From Pedobacter polaris (GTDB taxonomy: Bacteria; Bacteroidota; Bacteroidia; Sphingobacteriales; Sphingobacteriaceae), in assembly GCF_005116505.1 (NCBI RefSeq), contig NZ_SWBR01000006.1:1-64000 (forward strand): 64,000 nt of DNA, read 5' to 3'. This document shows positions 42,365 to 51,157 of this stretch, piece after piece (positions within the stretch are counted from its first letter, which is position 1; every line of letters starts with the position of its first letter). The notes beneath the pieces were generated by a model. The model had not been told where the DNA came from. It ran no database searches and worked only from the letters and a program-made list of their open reading frames with translations. Made by a program: the position numbers and the translations under genes.

Positions 42365-44065
42365 CTAAAGGTTTCCTTTTTTCAATTCTGTTACTGCAAA
42401 ATCACACGCTCTTGCAGTTAATGCCATATATGTTAATGATGGATTTTGGCATGCAGCTGATGGCATACATGAGCCATCAGTTACAAATACATTTTTAACC
42501 TCATGCATTTGATTCCATTTATTTAAAACAGAAGTTTTAGGATCAAGACCCATTCTTGCTGTTCCCATTTCGTGAATTGCCATACCTGGCTCAGAACCAT
42601 TGTCGAATGTTTTAACATCTTTAAGGCCTGCAGCTTCTAACATTTCTGCAGCATCATTCATCATGTCTACACGCATCTTTGCTTCATTGTCCCCAAATTC
42701 ACAATCAATTGCTAATACTGGTTGACCCCATTTATCCTTTTTAGATTTATCTATATAAACATGGTTTTTATGGAATGGTAGTGTTTCACCAAAACCACCC
42801 AAGCCCATATTCCAATTACCTGGTGTACTAATTAAGTCTTTAAAATCTCCACCAAAAGCTAATTCTGCAATATCATTATGCCAGCCAGAACGACTTGCAC
42901 CGCCTTGAAAACCAAAGCCACGAACATAATCGCGTTTATCATTGCCAACGTTTCTATAACGAGGAACATAAATTCCATTTGCTCTTTTTCCGTACGTATA
43001 TTTATCCTCAAATCCTTCAGCTTGTCCATTGGCACCACAACGGAAATGGTGATCCATTAAATTATGGCCTAATTCGCCACTTCCATTACCCAATCCATTT
43101 GGATGTTCTGCAGAAGTAGAGTTTAATAATAAGAAAGTAGAACCTAAAGTAGAACCGTTTACGAAAACAATTTTAGCAAAATAATCTATATGCTCCATTG
43201 TTTCAGAATCAATTATTCTAACTCCTTTTGCTTTTTGAGTTTCTTTATCATAGATGATCTCATTAACCAAAGAAAATGGTCTTAGTGTTAAATTTCCAGT
43301 TGCTACAGCAGCTGGCAGGGTAGAAGATTGCGTGCTAAAATAAGCACCAAAGGGACAGCCGCGGCTACATAAATTTCTATATTGACAACTTCCCCTTCCG
43401 CCATGTTCAACAGTAAGATTTGCTACACGACCCATGGTCATGATACGGCTTCTGTTGTATTTTTTTTCAATGCGTTCTTTCACAGCTTTTTCTACCACAT
43501 TCATTTGCATTGGAGGTAAAAAATGGCCATCTGGTAAGTGAGGATAGTTTTCTATCGCACCACTAATTCCTGCAAACTTCTCTACATAATCATACCAAGG
43601 TGAAATATCTTTATAACGGATTGGCCAATCTACACCGTGACCATCTTTAACATTTTCCTCAAAATTTAAATCACCTAAACGATAACTTTGGCGGCCCCAC
43701 ATTAAAGATTTTCCACCAACATGGAAGCCACGATACCAATCAAATCTTTTAACTTCTGTGTAAGGGCAGTCTAAATCATTTACCCAAAAACTTTCATTGT
43801 ATTCTTGGTAAGGGTAATCTCTTTTTTGTACAGGGTGAGTTCTTTTTTGCTCTTCTGTAAGTTTGCCGCGATGCTCAAACTCCCAAGGCTTTTTCATTGC
43901 CGTAGTGTAATCTTTGATATGTTCTATATTTCTGCCACGCTCAAGTAACAGAACTTTTAAACCTTTTTCAGTTAATTCTTTTGCTGCCCAACCACCACTA
44001 ATTCCAGATCCTACAACAATAGCATCATATGTATTTTGTGCAGTTGCTTTTGTATTTAAATTCAT
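42365..44065 (-). CDS. GMC-family FAD oxidoreductase
   Basis: A 566-residue flavoprotein. The FAD-binding motif GSGISGG (19-25) is followed by VLLLERG. A ferredoxin-like cysteine cluster segment CQYRNLCSRGCPFGAYFSTQ lies around residue 235, and the C-terminal catalytic His/Asn region is HEMGTARMG and NPSLTYMALTARACDFA. This is the gluconate/fructose dehydrogenase type large subunit. It has no own signal and is probably exported with the twin-arginine partner encoded just upstream. It is expected to oxidise a sugar hydroxyl, likely C3, with the cytochrome as acceptor. Confidence 0.92.
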   Translation of the reverse strand: MNLNTKATAQNTYDAIVVGSGISGGWAAKELTEKGLKVLLLERGRNIEHIKDYTTAMKKPWEFEHRGKLTEEQKRTHPVQKRDYPYQEYNESFWVNDLDCPYTEVKRFDWYRGFHVGGKSLMWGRQSYRLGDLNFEENVKDGHGVDWPIRYKDISPWYDYVEKFAGISGAIENYPHLPDGHFLPPMQMNVVEKAVKERIEKKYNRSRIMTMGRVANLTVEHGGRGSCQYRNLCSRGCPFGAYFSTQSSTLPAAVATGNLTLRPFSLVNEIIYDKETQKAKGVRIIDSETMEHIDYFAKIVFVNGSTLGSTFLLLNSTSAEHPNGLGNGSGELGHNLMDHHFRCGANGQAEGFEDKYTYGKRANGIYVPRYRNVGNDKRDYVRGFGFQGGASRSGWHNDIAELAFGGDFKDLISTPGNWNMGLGGFGETLPFHKNHVYIDKSKKDKWGQPVLAIDCEFGDNEAKMRVDMMNDAAEMLEAAGLKDVKTFDNGSEPGMAIHEMGTARMGLDPKTSVLNKWNQMHEVKNVFVTDGSCMPSAACQNPSLTYMALTARACDFAVTELKKGNL

Positions 44066-44083
44066 TATAAAATGAGATAAGAT

Positions 44084-44764
44084 TTATGCGTAAACTCTTT
44101 GACCAGGCTTCATGTCAACATCGCCATCATAACGACCTGGAATTTCAACAAATTCGTATGCTTTGGTAGCTCCTATTTCAGAAGTGAAAAAGCCCAATAT
44201 TGTTAAATCTCTTGCAATAGCAAAAAATTGTGGCGCAGTTTTAGGTTTTTCTTTAACCGCCATTGGATTTCCTGGTTTTTCTATTTCTGGTTTAATTTCT
44301 TTTGGATTTTCTTTAACTACTTTTTCGCCTGCTTTATTGGCATCACTCTTATCTTTTTCAGATTTTTGAGCTGCAACTGTTTCGTCACGCAGTTTAGTAA
44401 CTAATTGTTCACGTTCCTTTACGCTTATTTCTAAAAAAGATTTGCTATAATCTTTTTTAGATCTAGCTTCTAAATCATCTAATCCTTTTACAAATGCATT
44501 TTGTGCATCTTCAGGATAACAATCTTTAATCATCATAGTGATAAACGGCCCAACACTAGCTGCTTTGGCCCCAGGAGATTTAGCAGTAGTTGGTATAATA
44601 ATATCGGCTAGCTCTGTAACTAATTTTTGGTGTTCTGCAGTGAATAAATTTTCACTGTTTTTTCCAGGCTCGTTACAGCTATCAAACAAAGTGGCAATTG
44701 TGGTAGCTGACAATGCTCCACCAATTAAAAAAGCTACACTTTTTACGGCTTCTCTTCTGTCCAT
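44084..44764 (-). CDS. gluconate 2-dehydrogenase subunit 3-like protein
   Basis: Start ATG at 44764 (MDRREAVKSVAFLIGGALS) gives 226 residues with a Tat-like signal and Cys near residue 30. The core resembles gluconate 2-dehydrogenase subunit 3 (LFTAEHQKLVTELADIIIPTT, TMMIKDCYPEDAQNAF, LGFFTSEIGATKAYEF). A Lys/Glu/Pro-rich insertion of about 45 residues (near 130-175) separates the two halves. First gene of the cluster; small partner of the GMC dehydrogenase. Confidence 0.9.
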   Translation of the reverse strand: MDRREAVKSVAFLIGGALSATTIATLFDSCNEPGKNSENLFTAEHQKLVTELADIIIPTTAKSPGAKAASVGPFITMMIKDCYPEDAQNAFVKGLDDLEARSKKDYSKSFLEISVKEREQLVTKLRDETVAAQKSEKDKSDANKAGEKVVKENPKEIKPEIEKPGNPMAVKEKPKTAPQFFAIARDLTILGFFTSEIGATKAYEFVEIPGRYDGDVDMKPGQRVYA

Positions 44765-44967
44765 ATGATTTGGTTTGGTTTTGTGCAATTAAATTAGGTA
44801 AAATATCTCAACATAAAGAAACTTAAAAAGGTAATTTATTAGGATAAGAATTAAATAGGTGTATAAAGTACACTTTGTGGCTATTTGAAGCTAAATTAAA
44901 TGAGTTTGTAAAAATTAGTTTACATTAATAAATCGTTTTACCTATTATAAGGTTTGGTGCATTTTTT

Positions 44968-44975
44968 TACCTTTG
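44968..44975 (+). promoter_or_regulatory. TAnnTTTG -7 box of SDR gene
   Basis: TACCTTTG lies 20 bases before the ATG of the dehydrogenase gene. A TTTG is only 11 bases upstream of it, too close for a standard -33 element, so only the -7 box is supported. Confidence 0.5.
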
Positions 44976-44994
44976 TTCATTATCATTTTAAGGT

Positions 44995-45942
44995 ATGAGC
45001 GAAAAAATATTAGTTTTAGGTTCTAATGGACAAATAGGTACAGAATTGGTTACTGCATTGAGAAGTGCTTATGGCAATGACAATGTAGTTGCGTGTGATA
45101 TCAGAAGACCAGACTATGAGACCAAAAATGCTGGACCATTTGAATTTGTTAATGTTTTAGATAAGGAAATTTTAAAAGAAATCTTTCAAAAATATAAACC
45201 ATCTCAAGTTTATTTGTTAGCAGCTTTATTATCAGCAACAGGCGAACAAAACCCAAAATTAGCTTGGGATTTGAACATGAATGGCTTGTTGAATGTATTA
45301 GATTTAGCCTTAGCCTTTAAAACTACTAAAGTTTATTGGCCAAGTTCTATTGCTGTTTTTGGTCCAAATTCACCTAAAGAGCGAACGCCACAATATTGTA
45401 CAATGGATCCGAACACCGTTTATGGGATCAGCAAAATGGCGGGCGAGCGTTGGTGTGAATATTATTATCAAAAATATAATTTAGATGTAAGAAGTATCCG
45501 TTATCCAGGGTTAATTAGTTGGAAAGCTGCACCAGGCGGAGGAACTACAGATTATGCGATTCATATTTTTCATGAAGCCTTGAAAAAAGGAAGCTATTCA
45601 TCATTTTTATCGGCTACTACAGAGTTACCAATGATGTATATGGATGATGCCATTAGAGGAACAATCGAGTTGATGGATGCTCCGGCAAAGGAAATTTCAA
45701 TTCGATCAAGCTATAATTTTGGAGGAGTTAATTTTACACCAGAGGTTTTGGCTGCAGAAATTCGTAAGCATATTCCTGAATTTAAATTATCTTACACCGA
45801 GAATGATCCTCGTCAGGATATTGCGAATAGCTGGCCAAAATCTATTGATGATAGTTTTGCAAGAAAAGATTGGTTATGGAAGCCAGAATTTGATTTGGCT
45901 AGAATGACCGATGATATGTTAAAGAATTTGAAAAAGAGCTAA
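44995..45942 (+). CDS. L-threonine 3-dehydrogenase-like SDR
   Basis: A 315-residue extended short-chain dehydrogenase. NAD loop GSNGQIG (9-15), catalytic Tyr143-x-x-x-Lys147 (YGISK), Ser in WPSSIAVFG. The motifs YLLAALLSATGE and TMDPNTVYGISKMAGERW match the SDR-type threonine dehydrogenases known from Bacteroidota, which oxidise L-threonine to 2-amino-3-ketobutyrate. Divergent from the 3-keto sugar cluster. Monocistronic or followed by the yebC-type gene 110 bases later. Confidence 0.88.
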   Translation: MSEKILVLGSNGQIGTELVTALRSAYGNDNVVACDIRRPDYETKNAGPFEFVNVLDKEILKEIFQKYKPSQVYLLAALLSATGEQNPKLAWDLNMNGLLNVLDLALAFKTTKVYWPSSIAVFGPNSPKERTPQYCTMDPNTVYGISKMAGERWCEYYYQKYNLDVRSIRYPGLISWKAAPGGGTTDYAIHIFHEALKKGSYSSFLSATTELPMMYMDDAIRGTIELMDAPAKEISIRSSYNFGGVNFTPEVLAAEIRKHIPEFKLSYTENDPRQDIANSWPKSIDDSFARKDWLWKPEFDLARMTDDMLKNLKKS

Positions 45943-46052
45943 AAGACTAAACTGAAAAAGCGAAGAAAAAATAAGAAAATAAAGTAAAGGGCTGAAAGGT
46001 TGAGGGCATAAAGTCTCCTATCTCACATCTCGATACTCAATACTACAAAATA

Positions 46053-46781
46053 ATGGGAAGAGCATTCGAATTTAGAAAAGAAAGAAAATTTAAACGTTGG
46101 GCTAAAATGGCTGTGCAATTTACACGTATCGGAAAAGATATTGTAATGGCTGTTAAAGATGCTGGGCCTCATCCAGAGACTAACTCTCGTTTACGTACAG
46201 CGATGCAAAATGCTAAAGCTGTAAACATGCCAAAAGATAGGGTAGAAGCTGCGATTAAACGTGCTTCTGATAAATCTATGGCTAACTACGAAGAGATTGT
46301 TTATGAAGGATATGCTCCTCATGGAGTGGCAGTTTTAATTGAAACAGCTACTGATAATACCAACCGTACTGTAGCTAATGTTAGGAGTTATTTTAACAAA
46401 ACAAATGGAACACTTGGTAAAACAGGTTCCTTAGATTTCGTTTTTAATCGTAAATCTATTTTTAGATTTGTGCCTGCAGAGAATTTAGATTTGGAAGAGC
46501 TGGAGTTTGAATTGATCGATGCTGGTTTAGAAGAATTGTACGTAGAAGCTGATGAAGAAGGAAATGATATAGCAGTTGCGCAGGGAACTTTCGAAAATTT
46601 CGGACCACTTCAAAAAGCTTTAGAAGAAAAAGGAATTGAATTGAAAAGTTCAAAGCTAGAACGTATTGCTTTATCGCACCACGAAGTTACTGAAGAGCAA
46701 GCTTTAGATGTTTTAAAATTGATTGATAAACTTGAGGAAGATGATGATGTGCAAGCTGTTTACCATAACATGGCTGAGTAG
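46053..46781 (+). CDS. YebC/PmpR-family regulator
   Basis: A 242-residue cytoplasmic protein with the YebC hallmark N-terminus (MGRAFEFRKERKFKRWAKMA, ending FTRIGKDI), the helical segment NMPKDRVEAAIKRA and the acidic C-terminal domain. Members bind DNA or ribosomes; YebC2-type proteins relieve polyproline stalling, others regulate transcription. Which role applies cannot be read here. Terminator follows. Confidence 0.93.
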   Translation: MGRAFEFRKERKFKRWAKMAVQFTRIGKDIVMAVKDAGPHPETNSRLRTAMQNAKAVNMPKDRVEAAIKRASDKSMANYEEIVYEGYAPHGVAVLIETATDNTNRTVANVRSYFNKTNGTLGKTGSLDFVFNRKSIFRFVPAENLDLEELEFELIDAGLEELYVEADEEGNDIAVAQGTFENFGPLQKALEEKGIELKSSKLERIALSHHEVTEEQALDVLKLIDKLEEDDDVQAVYHNMAE

Positions 46782-46786
46782 AAATT

Positions 46787-46813
46787 TGTCATTCTGAACG
46801 AAACAGAAGATCT
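46787..46813 (+). repeat. half of a dispersed intergenic repeat
   Basis: TGTCATTCTGAACG...AGAAGATCT matches the ends of the dispersed TCATTC/TCATCC repeats at 12528, 30241 and 47775 but lacks an inverted partner. Confidence 0.4.
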
Positions 46814-46825
46814 ATAAATGAAGAT

Positions 46826-46863
46826 AAAAGGGCTTGGAGATATTTCTTCAGGCCCTTTTTTTT
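46826..46863 (+). terminator. terminator after YebC-family gene
   Basis: AAAAGGGCTTG (46826-46836) pairs with CAGGCCCTTTT (46849-46859), with one wobble, followed by an eight-T run. Confidence 0.9.
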
Positions 46864-46920
46864 ACTGTAATTTTAAAATCTCGTCTGCTGAATTATTTCA
46901 GCATCTTAATTTTAGAAAAG

Positions 46921-46941
46921 ACCCTGAAATAAATTCAGGGT
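46921..46941. terminator. hairpin before esterase stop
   Basis: ACCCTGAA (46921-46928) and TTCAGGGT (46934-46941) form an 8-base stem 21 bases beyond the convergent esterase stop at 46963. The tail on the minus strand (CTTTTCTAAAATTAAG) is T-rich, so it may end that gene. Confidence 0.5.
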
Positions 46942-46962
46942 GGAAACTTTACTAATAAAAAT

Positions 46963-47739
46963 TTATTTCTTGTGACTAAATAACCAGGGTAATAATTCTG
47001 GCTCTGCAAATGCAGAATCCCAACTGTTATGATTTGCTTTTGGATAGATTGTATATTTTGGCTCATGCCCTAACGTTCTCAATTCTCTAAAAACACTATA
47101 AGAAAGTTGTGGATTTACCACATCATCTAAGCCACCATGAAAAATCCATAAGGGTACATTTTTGTATTTTTTAGCATTTGCGATGTTATCGCCACCACAA
47201 ATAGCAAATGCTGCTGCAAATGTTTTAGGCTTACGTCTTAAAATTTCAAAAGTTCCCATTCCGCCCATAGATAAACCCCCTACATAAATTTTACTTTGAT
47301 CTGCGGAAGGTTGACTTACAAAATAATCGGTTAGTTTAAGTAATAGCGACATTGACTTTGTAGATTCGCCACCTTTTACAAATGTGAAAAATCTTTTAGT
47401 ATTGATAGCTTCAATTTCAACATTTGCCCAATAGCTTTCTTCTGCACACTGAGGAAAAATAACAATGGCCGAAAAACTCTTTCTGAAACTATCAGTTAAA
47501 AACATCTTTGCCCCATGTGTTAACTGTTTTTCATTGTCATTCCCACTTTCTCCTCTACCATGTAGAAAGAACAAGATTGGGTACTTTTTAGCGGAGTTAT
47601 AGTTCTCTGGATAAAGAATCCGATATTTAATGGTATCAGCACCAACGATAAAATTCTCTTTTTTATACAGCGATAAATCCTGAGCAAAAGCTGATGAAAT
47701 AATTAAACAAAGCGTAAAAATTAATGCTATTCTTTTCAT
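46963..47739 (-). CDS. secreted alpha/beta-hydrolase esterase
   Basis: A 258-residue protein with signal peptide ending AFAQ. Alpha/beta-hydrolase features: oxyanion HGRGESG near residue 61, nucleophile Ser157 in GLSMGG, Asp205/206 in GGLDDVVNP, His237 in KANHNSWD. It belongs to the poly(hydroxyalkanoate)-depolymerase/feruloyl-esterase-like prolyl oligopeptidase clade. Downstream of the GH3 gene, so it may deacylate the glycan used by the locus; substrate unproven. Confidence 0.88.
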   Translation of the reverse strand: MKRIALIFTLCLIISSAFAQDLSLYKKENFIVGADTIKYRILYPENYNSAKKYPILFFLHGRGESGNDNEKQLTHGAKMFLTDSFRKSFSAIVIFPQCAEESYWANVEIEAINTKRFFTFVKGGESTKSMSLLLKLTDYFVSQPSADQSKIYVGGLSMGGMGTFEILRRKPKTFAAAFAICGGDNIANAKKYKNVPLWIFHGGLDDVVNPQLSYSVFRELRTLGHEPKYTIYPKANHNSWDSAFAEPELLPWLFSHKK

Positions 47740-47774
47740 TATTTGAATTAAATATATTTTAGGGATATGTCATC

Positions 47775-47833
47775 CTGAGCGTAGTCGAAGGAATTCTTCA
47801 ATCTATAATTTAAAAGTCTTCGACTACGCTCAG
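47775..47833. repeat. dispersed intergenic hairpin (CTGAGCGTAGTCGAAG type)
   Basis: CTGAGCGTAGTCGAAG (47775-47790) and CTTCGACTACGCTCAG (47818-47833) are perfect inverted arms of 16 bases, extended loosely by TGTCA ends. Single arms or relatives occur at 12528, 30241 and 46787. It lies between the GH3 and esterase genes and could also act as a terminator or mRNA 3'-end stabiliser. Confidence 0.8.
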
Positions 47834-47850
47834 ACTGACAATATTTGTAA

Positions 47851-50154
47851 TTATTTTATTAATTTAAAACTGGTTTCTTTAACATCTCTAGAATTTGCTC
47901 CAATAAACAATTTGAAATCTCCGGCTTCAGCTACAAATTTTAAATTCGAATTGTAGAATTTAAGATCTTCCTCTGAGATGGTAAAGGTAACATCTTTAGA
48001 TTCGCCTGCTTTCAAGCTGATTTTTTGGAAACCTTTTAACTCCTTAACAGGTCTAGTGATGCTTCCGACCAAATCTCTTGTGTAAAGCTGCACCACTTCT
48101 TTACCATCATATTTACCATTGTTGGTTAATTTAACAGTAGCAGTAATTGATTTTCCGCTTGTTAATGTATTAGAACTTAACTTAATATCACTAAATGTAA
48201 AGTTGCTATAACTTAAGCCATATCCAAAAGGGTAAAGTGGATCATTAGTAACATCTAAATAATTAGAACGGAATTTTGTGAATTTTCCTGTTTCCGGACG
48301 TCCTGTATTTTTGTGAGCATAGTAAAGTGGAATTTGTCCAACGTTTTGTGGGAATGTTGCTGTTAACTTACCTGAAGGATTTACATCGCCAAATAAAACA
48401 TCGGCTATAGAATTTCCTGCCTCGCTACCTGGAAACCATACATTTAATATAGCGGGTAAATTTTCATCCTCCCATTTTAATGCTAATGGGCGACCAGTAA
48501 ATAAAACCAATACTACGGGCTTGCCTGTTTTTGCTAGTTCTTTTAATAAATTCTTTTGCGTTTGCGGAATTTCGATATTAGTCACACTGCTACTTTCTCC
48601 AGTAAACTCAGAACCTTCGCCCATTACTGCTACAATAACATCAGATTTTTTGGCAACTTCTAAGGCTTCTTTTATTAGTTCTGCTTCGGTTCTAGAATCG
48701 CGTTTATAAGTTGGATTATGAACATTCACATAACGATGTTCCATTACTGAGTCTGCCAAAAAATTAGAACCACGAGCGGTGATAACTTTGGCATTGTTAC
48801 CTAAAACATTTTTTAAACCTTGTAAAACTGTTATAGATTTATCGGCATTTTCTGGCAGTGCAGCAACGCTCCAAGTTCCATACATATTTGCCGTATTATC
48901 TGCCAAAGGACCAATCAGACCAATAGTGCCAGTTTTTTTTAATGGCAAAGTGTTATTGCTATTTTTTAACAGAACAAAACTTTCTGCTGCGATTTCTCTA
49001 GCAGTTTTGCGATTCTCTAAGGTGAAAACCTCTTTTGCGGCTCTGCTTTCATCACAAAATTTATATGGATCTGTAAATAAACCTAATTTATATTTAGCCT
49101 CTAAAATTAACCTACAAGCACGGTTAATTTGCTCAATGGTTACTTTTTTCTCGGCTAATGATTTCTTTAAAGTATTAAGGAAACCATCACCAACCATATC
49201 CATATCGATACCAGCGTTTAAAGCTAGTGCAGAAACAGTTTGTAAATCACCCATACCATGCGCTATCATTTCGGGAATACCAGTGTAATCTGTAACTACA
49301 AAGCCTTTAAAGCCCCATTCTTTGCGCAAAACATCTGTCATTAACCACTTGCTAGCCGTAGCTGGAATTCCTTCTACTTCATTAAAAGAAGCCATAATAC
49401 TTCCAGCACCAGCATCTATTGCAGCTTTGTAAGGAGGTAAATATTCATTGTACATCCTCACACGGCTCATGTCTACAGTATTGTAATCTCTTCCTGCTTC
49501 GCCAGCGCCATACAGTGCATAATGTTTAACACAAGCTAAAATTTCATTATTTGCTTGTAATTTGCCTTGATAACCCGTTACCATAGCCTTGGCAATCTGA
49601 GAGCCCAAATAGGCATCTTCACCACTTCCTTCAGAAATACGTCCCCAACGTGGGTCTCTAGAAATGTCAACCATAGGTGAAAATGTCCAGTTAATACCAC
49701 TTGCACTTGCTTCAATAGCACCTATTCTAGCTGATTTTTTAACAGCGTCCATATTCCAAGTTGCGCTAAGACCCAAAGGGATTGGGAAAACAGTGTGGTA
49801 ACCATGAATAACATCCATACCAAAAAGTAACGGAATTTTCAATCTGCTATTTTCTACAGCAATTTGTTGAACAGCTTTAATTTTATCAACTCCTTTAATG
49901 TTAAATAAACCACCAACTTGACCAGCTTTAATTTTTCTACTGATATCCGAACTGCTTGCCTGACCTGTAGTGATATCGCCAGAACTTGGTAAGTTCAGCT
50001 GTCCAATTTTTTCATCTACTGTCATTTTAGACATTAAATTGGTTATGAAGCTGTTCATTTTCTGTTGCGCAGGATTTATCGTTTTCTTTTGCTGAGCAGA
50101 AGTTGAAAAGGAGTGGAGAGCGGCTAATAAAAGTAGGAAGCTGAGTTTTTTCAT
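47851..50154 (-). CDS. bglX: GH3 beta-glucosidase
   Basis: A 767-residue periplasmic enzyme with signal peptide ending STSAQ. The GH3 N-domain has FGMDVIHGYHTVFPIPLG, KHYALYGAGEAGRDYNTVDMS and the nucleophile Asp289 in GFVVTDYTG. The second domain contains VAVMGEGSEFTGESSS with the likely acid/base Glu, and the C-terminus is fibronectin III-like (DGKEVVQLYTRD). Members hydrolyse terminal beta-glucosides; next to GH144 genes it probably degrades sophoro-oligosaccharides. Confidence 0.94.
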   Translation of the reverse strand: MKKLSFLLLLAALHSFSTSAQQKKTINPAQQKMNSFITNLMSKMTVDEKIGQLNLPSSGDITTGQASSSDISRKIKAGQVGGLFNIKGVDKIKAVQQIAVENSRLKIPLLFGMDVIHGYHTVFPIPLGLSATWNMDAVKKSARIGAIEASASGINWTFSPMVDISRDPRWGRISEGSGEDAYLGSQIAKAMVTGYQGKLQANNEILACVKHYALYGAGEAGRDYNTVDMSRVRMYNEYLPPYKAAIDAGAGSIMASFNEVEGIPATASKWLMTDVLRKEWGFKGFVVTDYTGIPEMIAHGMGDLQTVSALALNAGIDMDMVGDGFLNTLKKSLAEKKVTIEQINRACRLILEAKYKLGLFTDPYKFCDESRAAKEVFTLENRKTAREIAAESFVLLKNSNNTLPLKKTGTIGLIGPLADNTANMYGTWSVAALPENADKSITVLQGLKNVLGNNAKVITARGSNFLADSVMEHRYVNVHNPTYKRDSRTEAELIKEALEVAKKSDVIVAVMGEGSEFTGESSSVTNIEIPQTQKNLLKELAKTGKPVVLVLFTGRPLALKWEDENLPAILNVWFPGSEAGNSIADVLFGDVNPSGKLTATFPQNVGQIPLYYAHKNTGRPETGKFTKFRSNYLDVTNDPLYPFGYGLSYSNFTFSDIKLSSNTLTSGKSITATVKLTNNGKYDGKEVVQLYTRDLVGSITRPVKELKGFQKISLKAGESKDVTFTISEEDLKFYNSNLKFVAEAGDFKLFIGANSRDVKETSFKLIK

Positions 50155-50172
50155 TATGCGTGTTTTAGTATT

Positions 50173-51156
50173 CTATTTTATAATTGAGTTGTATTTGATG
50201 TCCTTCAGATCAAAATTTTGCGTTGGCTCTAATTTGTATTCATTTAAATACGGAGAGTAGGTACGTACTTTAATAGATTTCTTTTTGAAGTTTAAATCTA
50301 GTATTCTCAAAAAGCCGTTTCCTCCGTTAACAGAGCCTTTAACGCCTTCTTGATAATTAGCTAACATTTGATAAACTGGTAAACCTTTTTCATTAATACT
50401 AGTAAGTGTACCTACGCCTGTGTTAAGTATATGGCCTGAAAAAACAAAACGAACATTTTGATTTTTGCTGACTAATTTATTCCAAATTTGTTCGCCATCA
50501 TTAACGGCTTTGGCAGCACTATCTTTCCCTATCCCGTATGCCTGTGGCCTCCATTTATCTCCTTCGCCAATTCTTGTATTGTCATCATACATATATGCAT
50601 GTGTGTTAATAATGGCTAACCTATCTTGATGTTTTCCTAATACCTGATCTGCCCATTCTAACACTTCATTTCTTGGCCCGAATTCTAACGTAATGATGAT
50701 CCATTTTATTTTGCCAGTTGTAATTAAGTAATAAGAGTTATCTAATTTTTCTTGTTCAAAACTACCGCCAAAGAACGGCGCCTTCGCATATTCTTTAAAT
50801 GGGAAATAACTATTAAATGCAGCACTATTCCTTACGTCGGCATATTTTCCTGGTCCGCTGCCCATATCATGGTTACCTACCGCTAATACATACGGAACTT
50901 TATTATCTATTTTTGAAAAGGCCTTTTTTACGGCAATCCATTCTTTATCGTTATTGTTTTGGGTCAAGTCTCCTTGTTGCAAAACGAAGCTAATTTCCTT
51001 TTCATTTTTGGCAATCCAGTTGAGCTGGCTTTCCATAATTTCAGGGAATTTTTCAGCATAGGTTTGCGTATCAGGCAATAAAATAATTCTTGCTTTTTGA
51101 CTACAAGAAGCTAAAAATAAGCTAACTACCAAAAAGTAAATTGGTTTAACGTTCAT
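50173..51156 (-). CDS. metallophosphoesterase lipoprotein
   Basis: A 327-residue lipoprotein (lipobox LASC, Cys18) with the calcineurin-type motifs LPDTQTY, QGDLTQN, GNHDMG, NTHAYMY and SGHIL, which bind two metal ions. It lies 18 bases before the GH3 gene and one base after the GH144 gene, in the same operon. The family includes phosphodiesterases and phosphatases; in this locus it may remove phosphate-based substituents (for example phosphoglycerol on osmoregulated glucans), which is inference. Confidence 0.88.
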   Translation of the reverse strand: MNVKPIYFLVVSLFLASCSQKARIILLPDTQTYAEKFPEIMESQLNWIAKNEKEISFVLQQGDLTQNNNDKEWIAVKKAFSKIDNKVPYVLAVGNHDMGSGPGKYADVRNSAAFNSYFPFKEYAKAPFFGGSFEQEKLDNSYYLITTGKIKWIIITLEFGPRNEVLEWADQVLGKHQDRLAIINTHAYMYDDNTRIGEGDKWRPQAYGIGKDSAAKAVNDGEQIWNKLVSKNQNVRFVFSGHILNTGVGTLTSINEKGLPVYQMLANYQEGVKGSVNGGNGFLRILDLNFKKKSIKVRTYSPYLNEYKLEPTQNFDLKDIKYNSIIK

Positions 51157-51157
51157 T

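Noticed and set aside
48779..49288. Plus-strand frame of 169 residues inside the GH3 gene
   Set aside because: Antisense of a clear beta-glucosidase; composition reflects the opposite strand.
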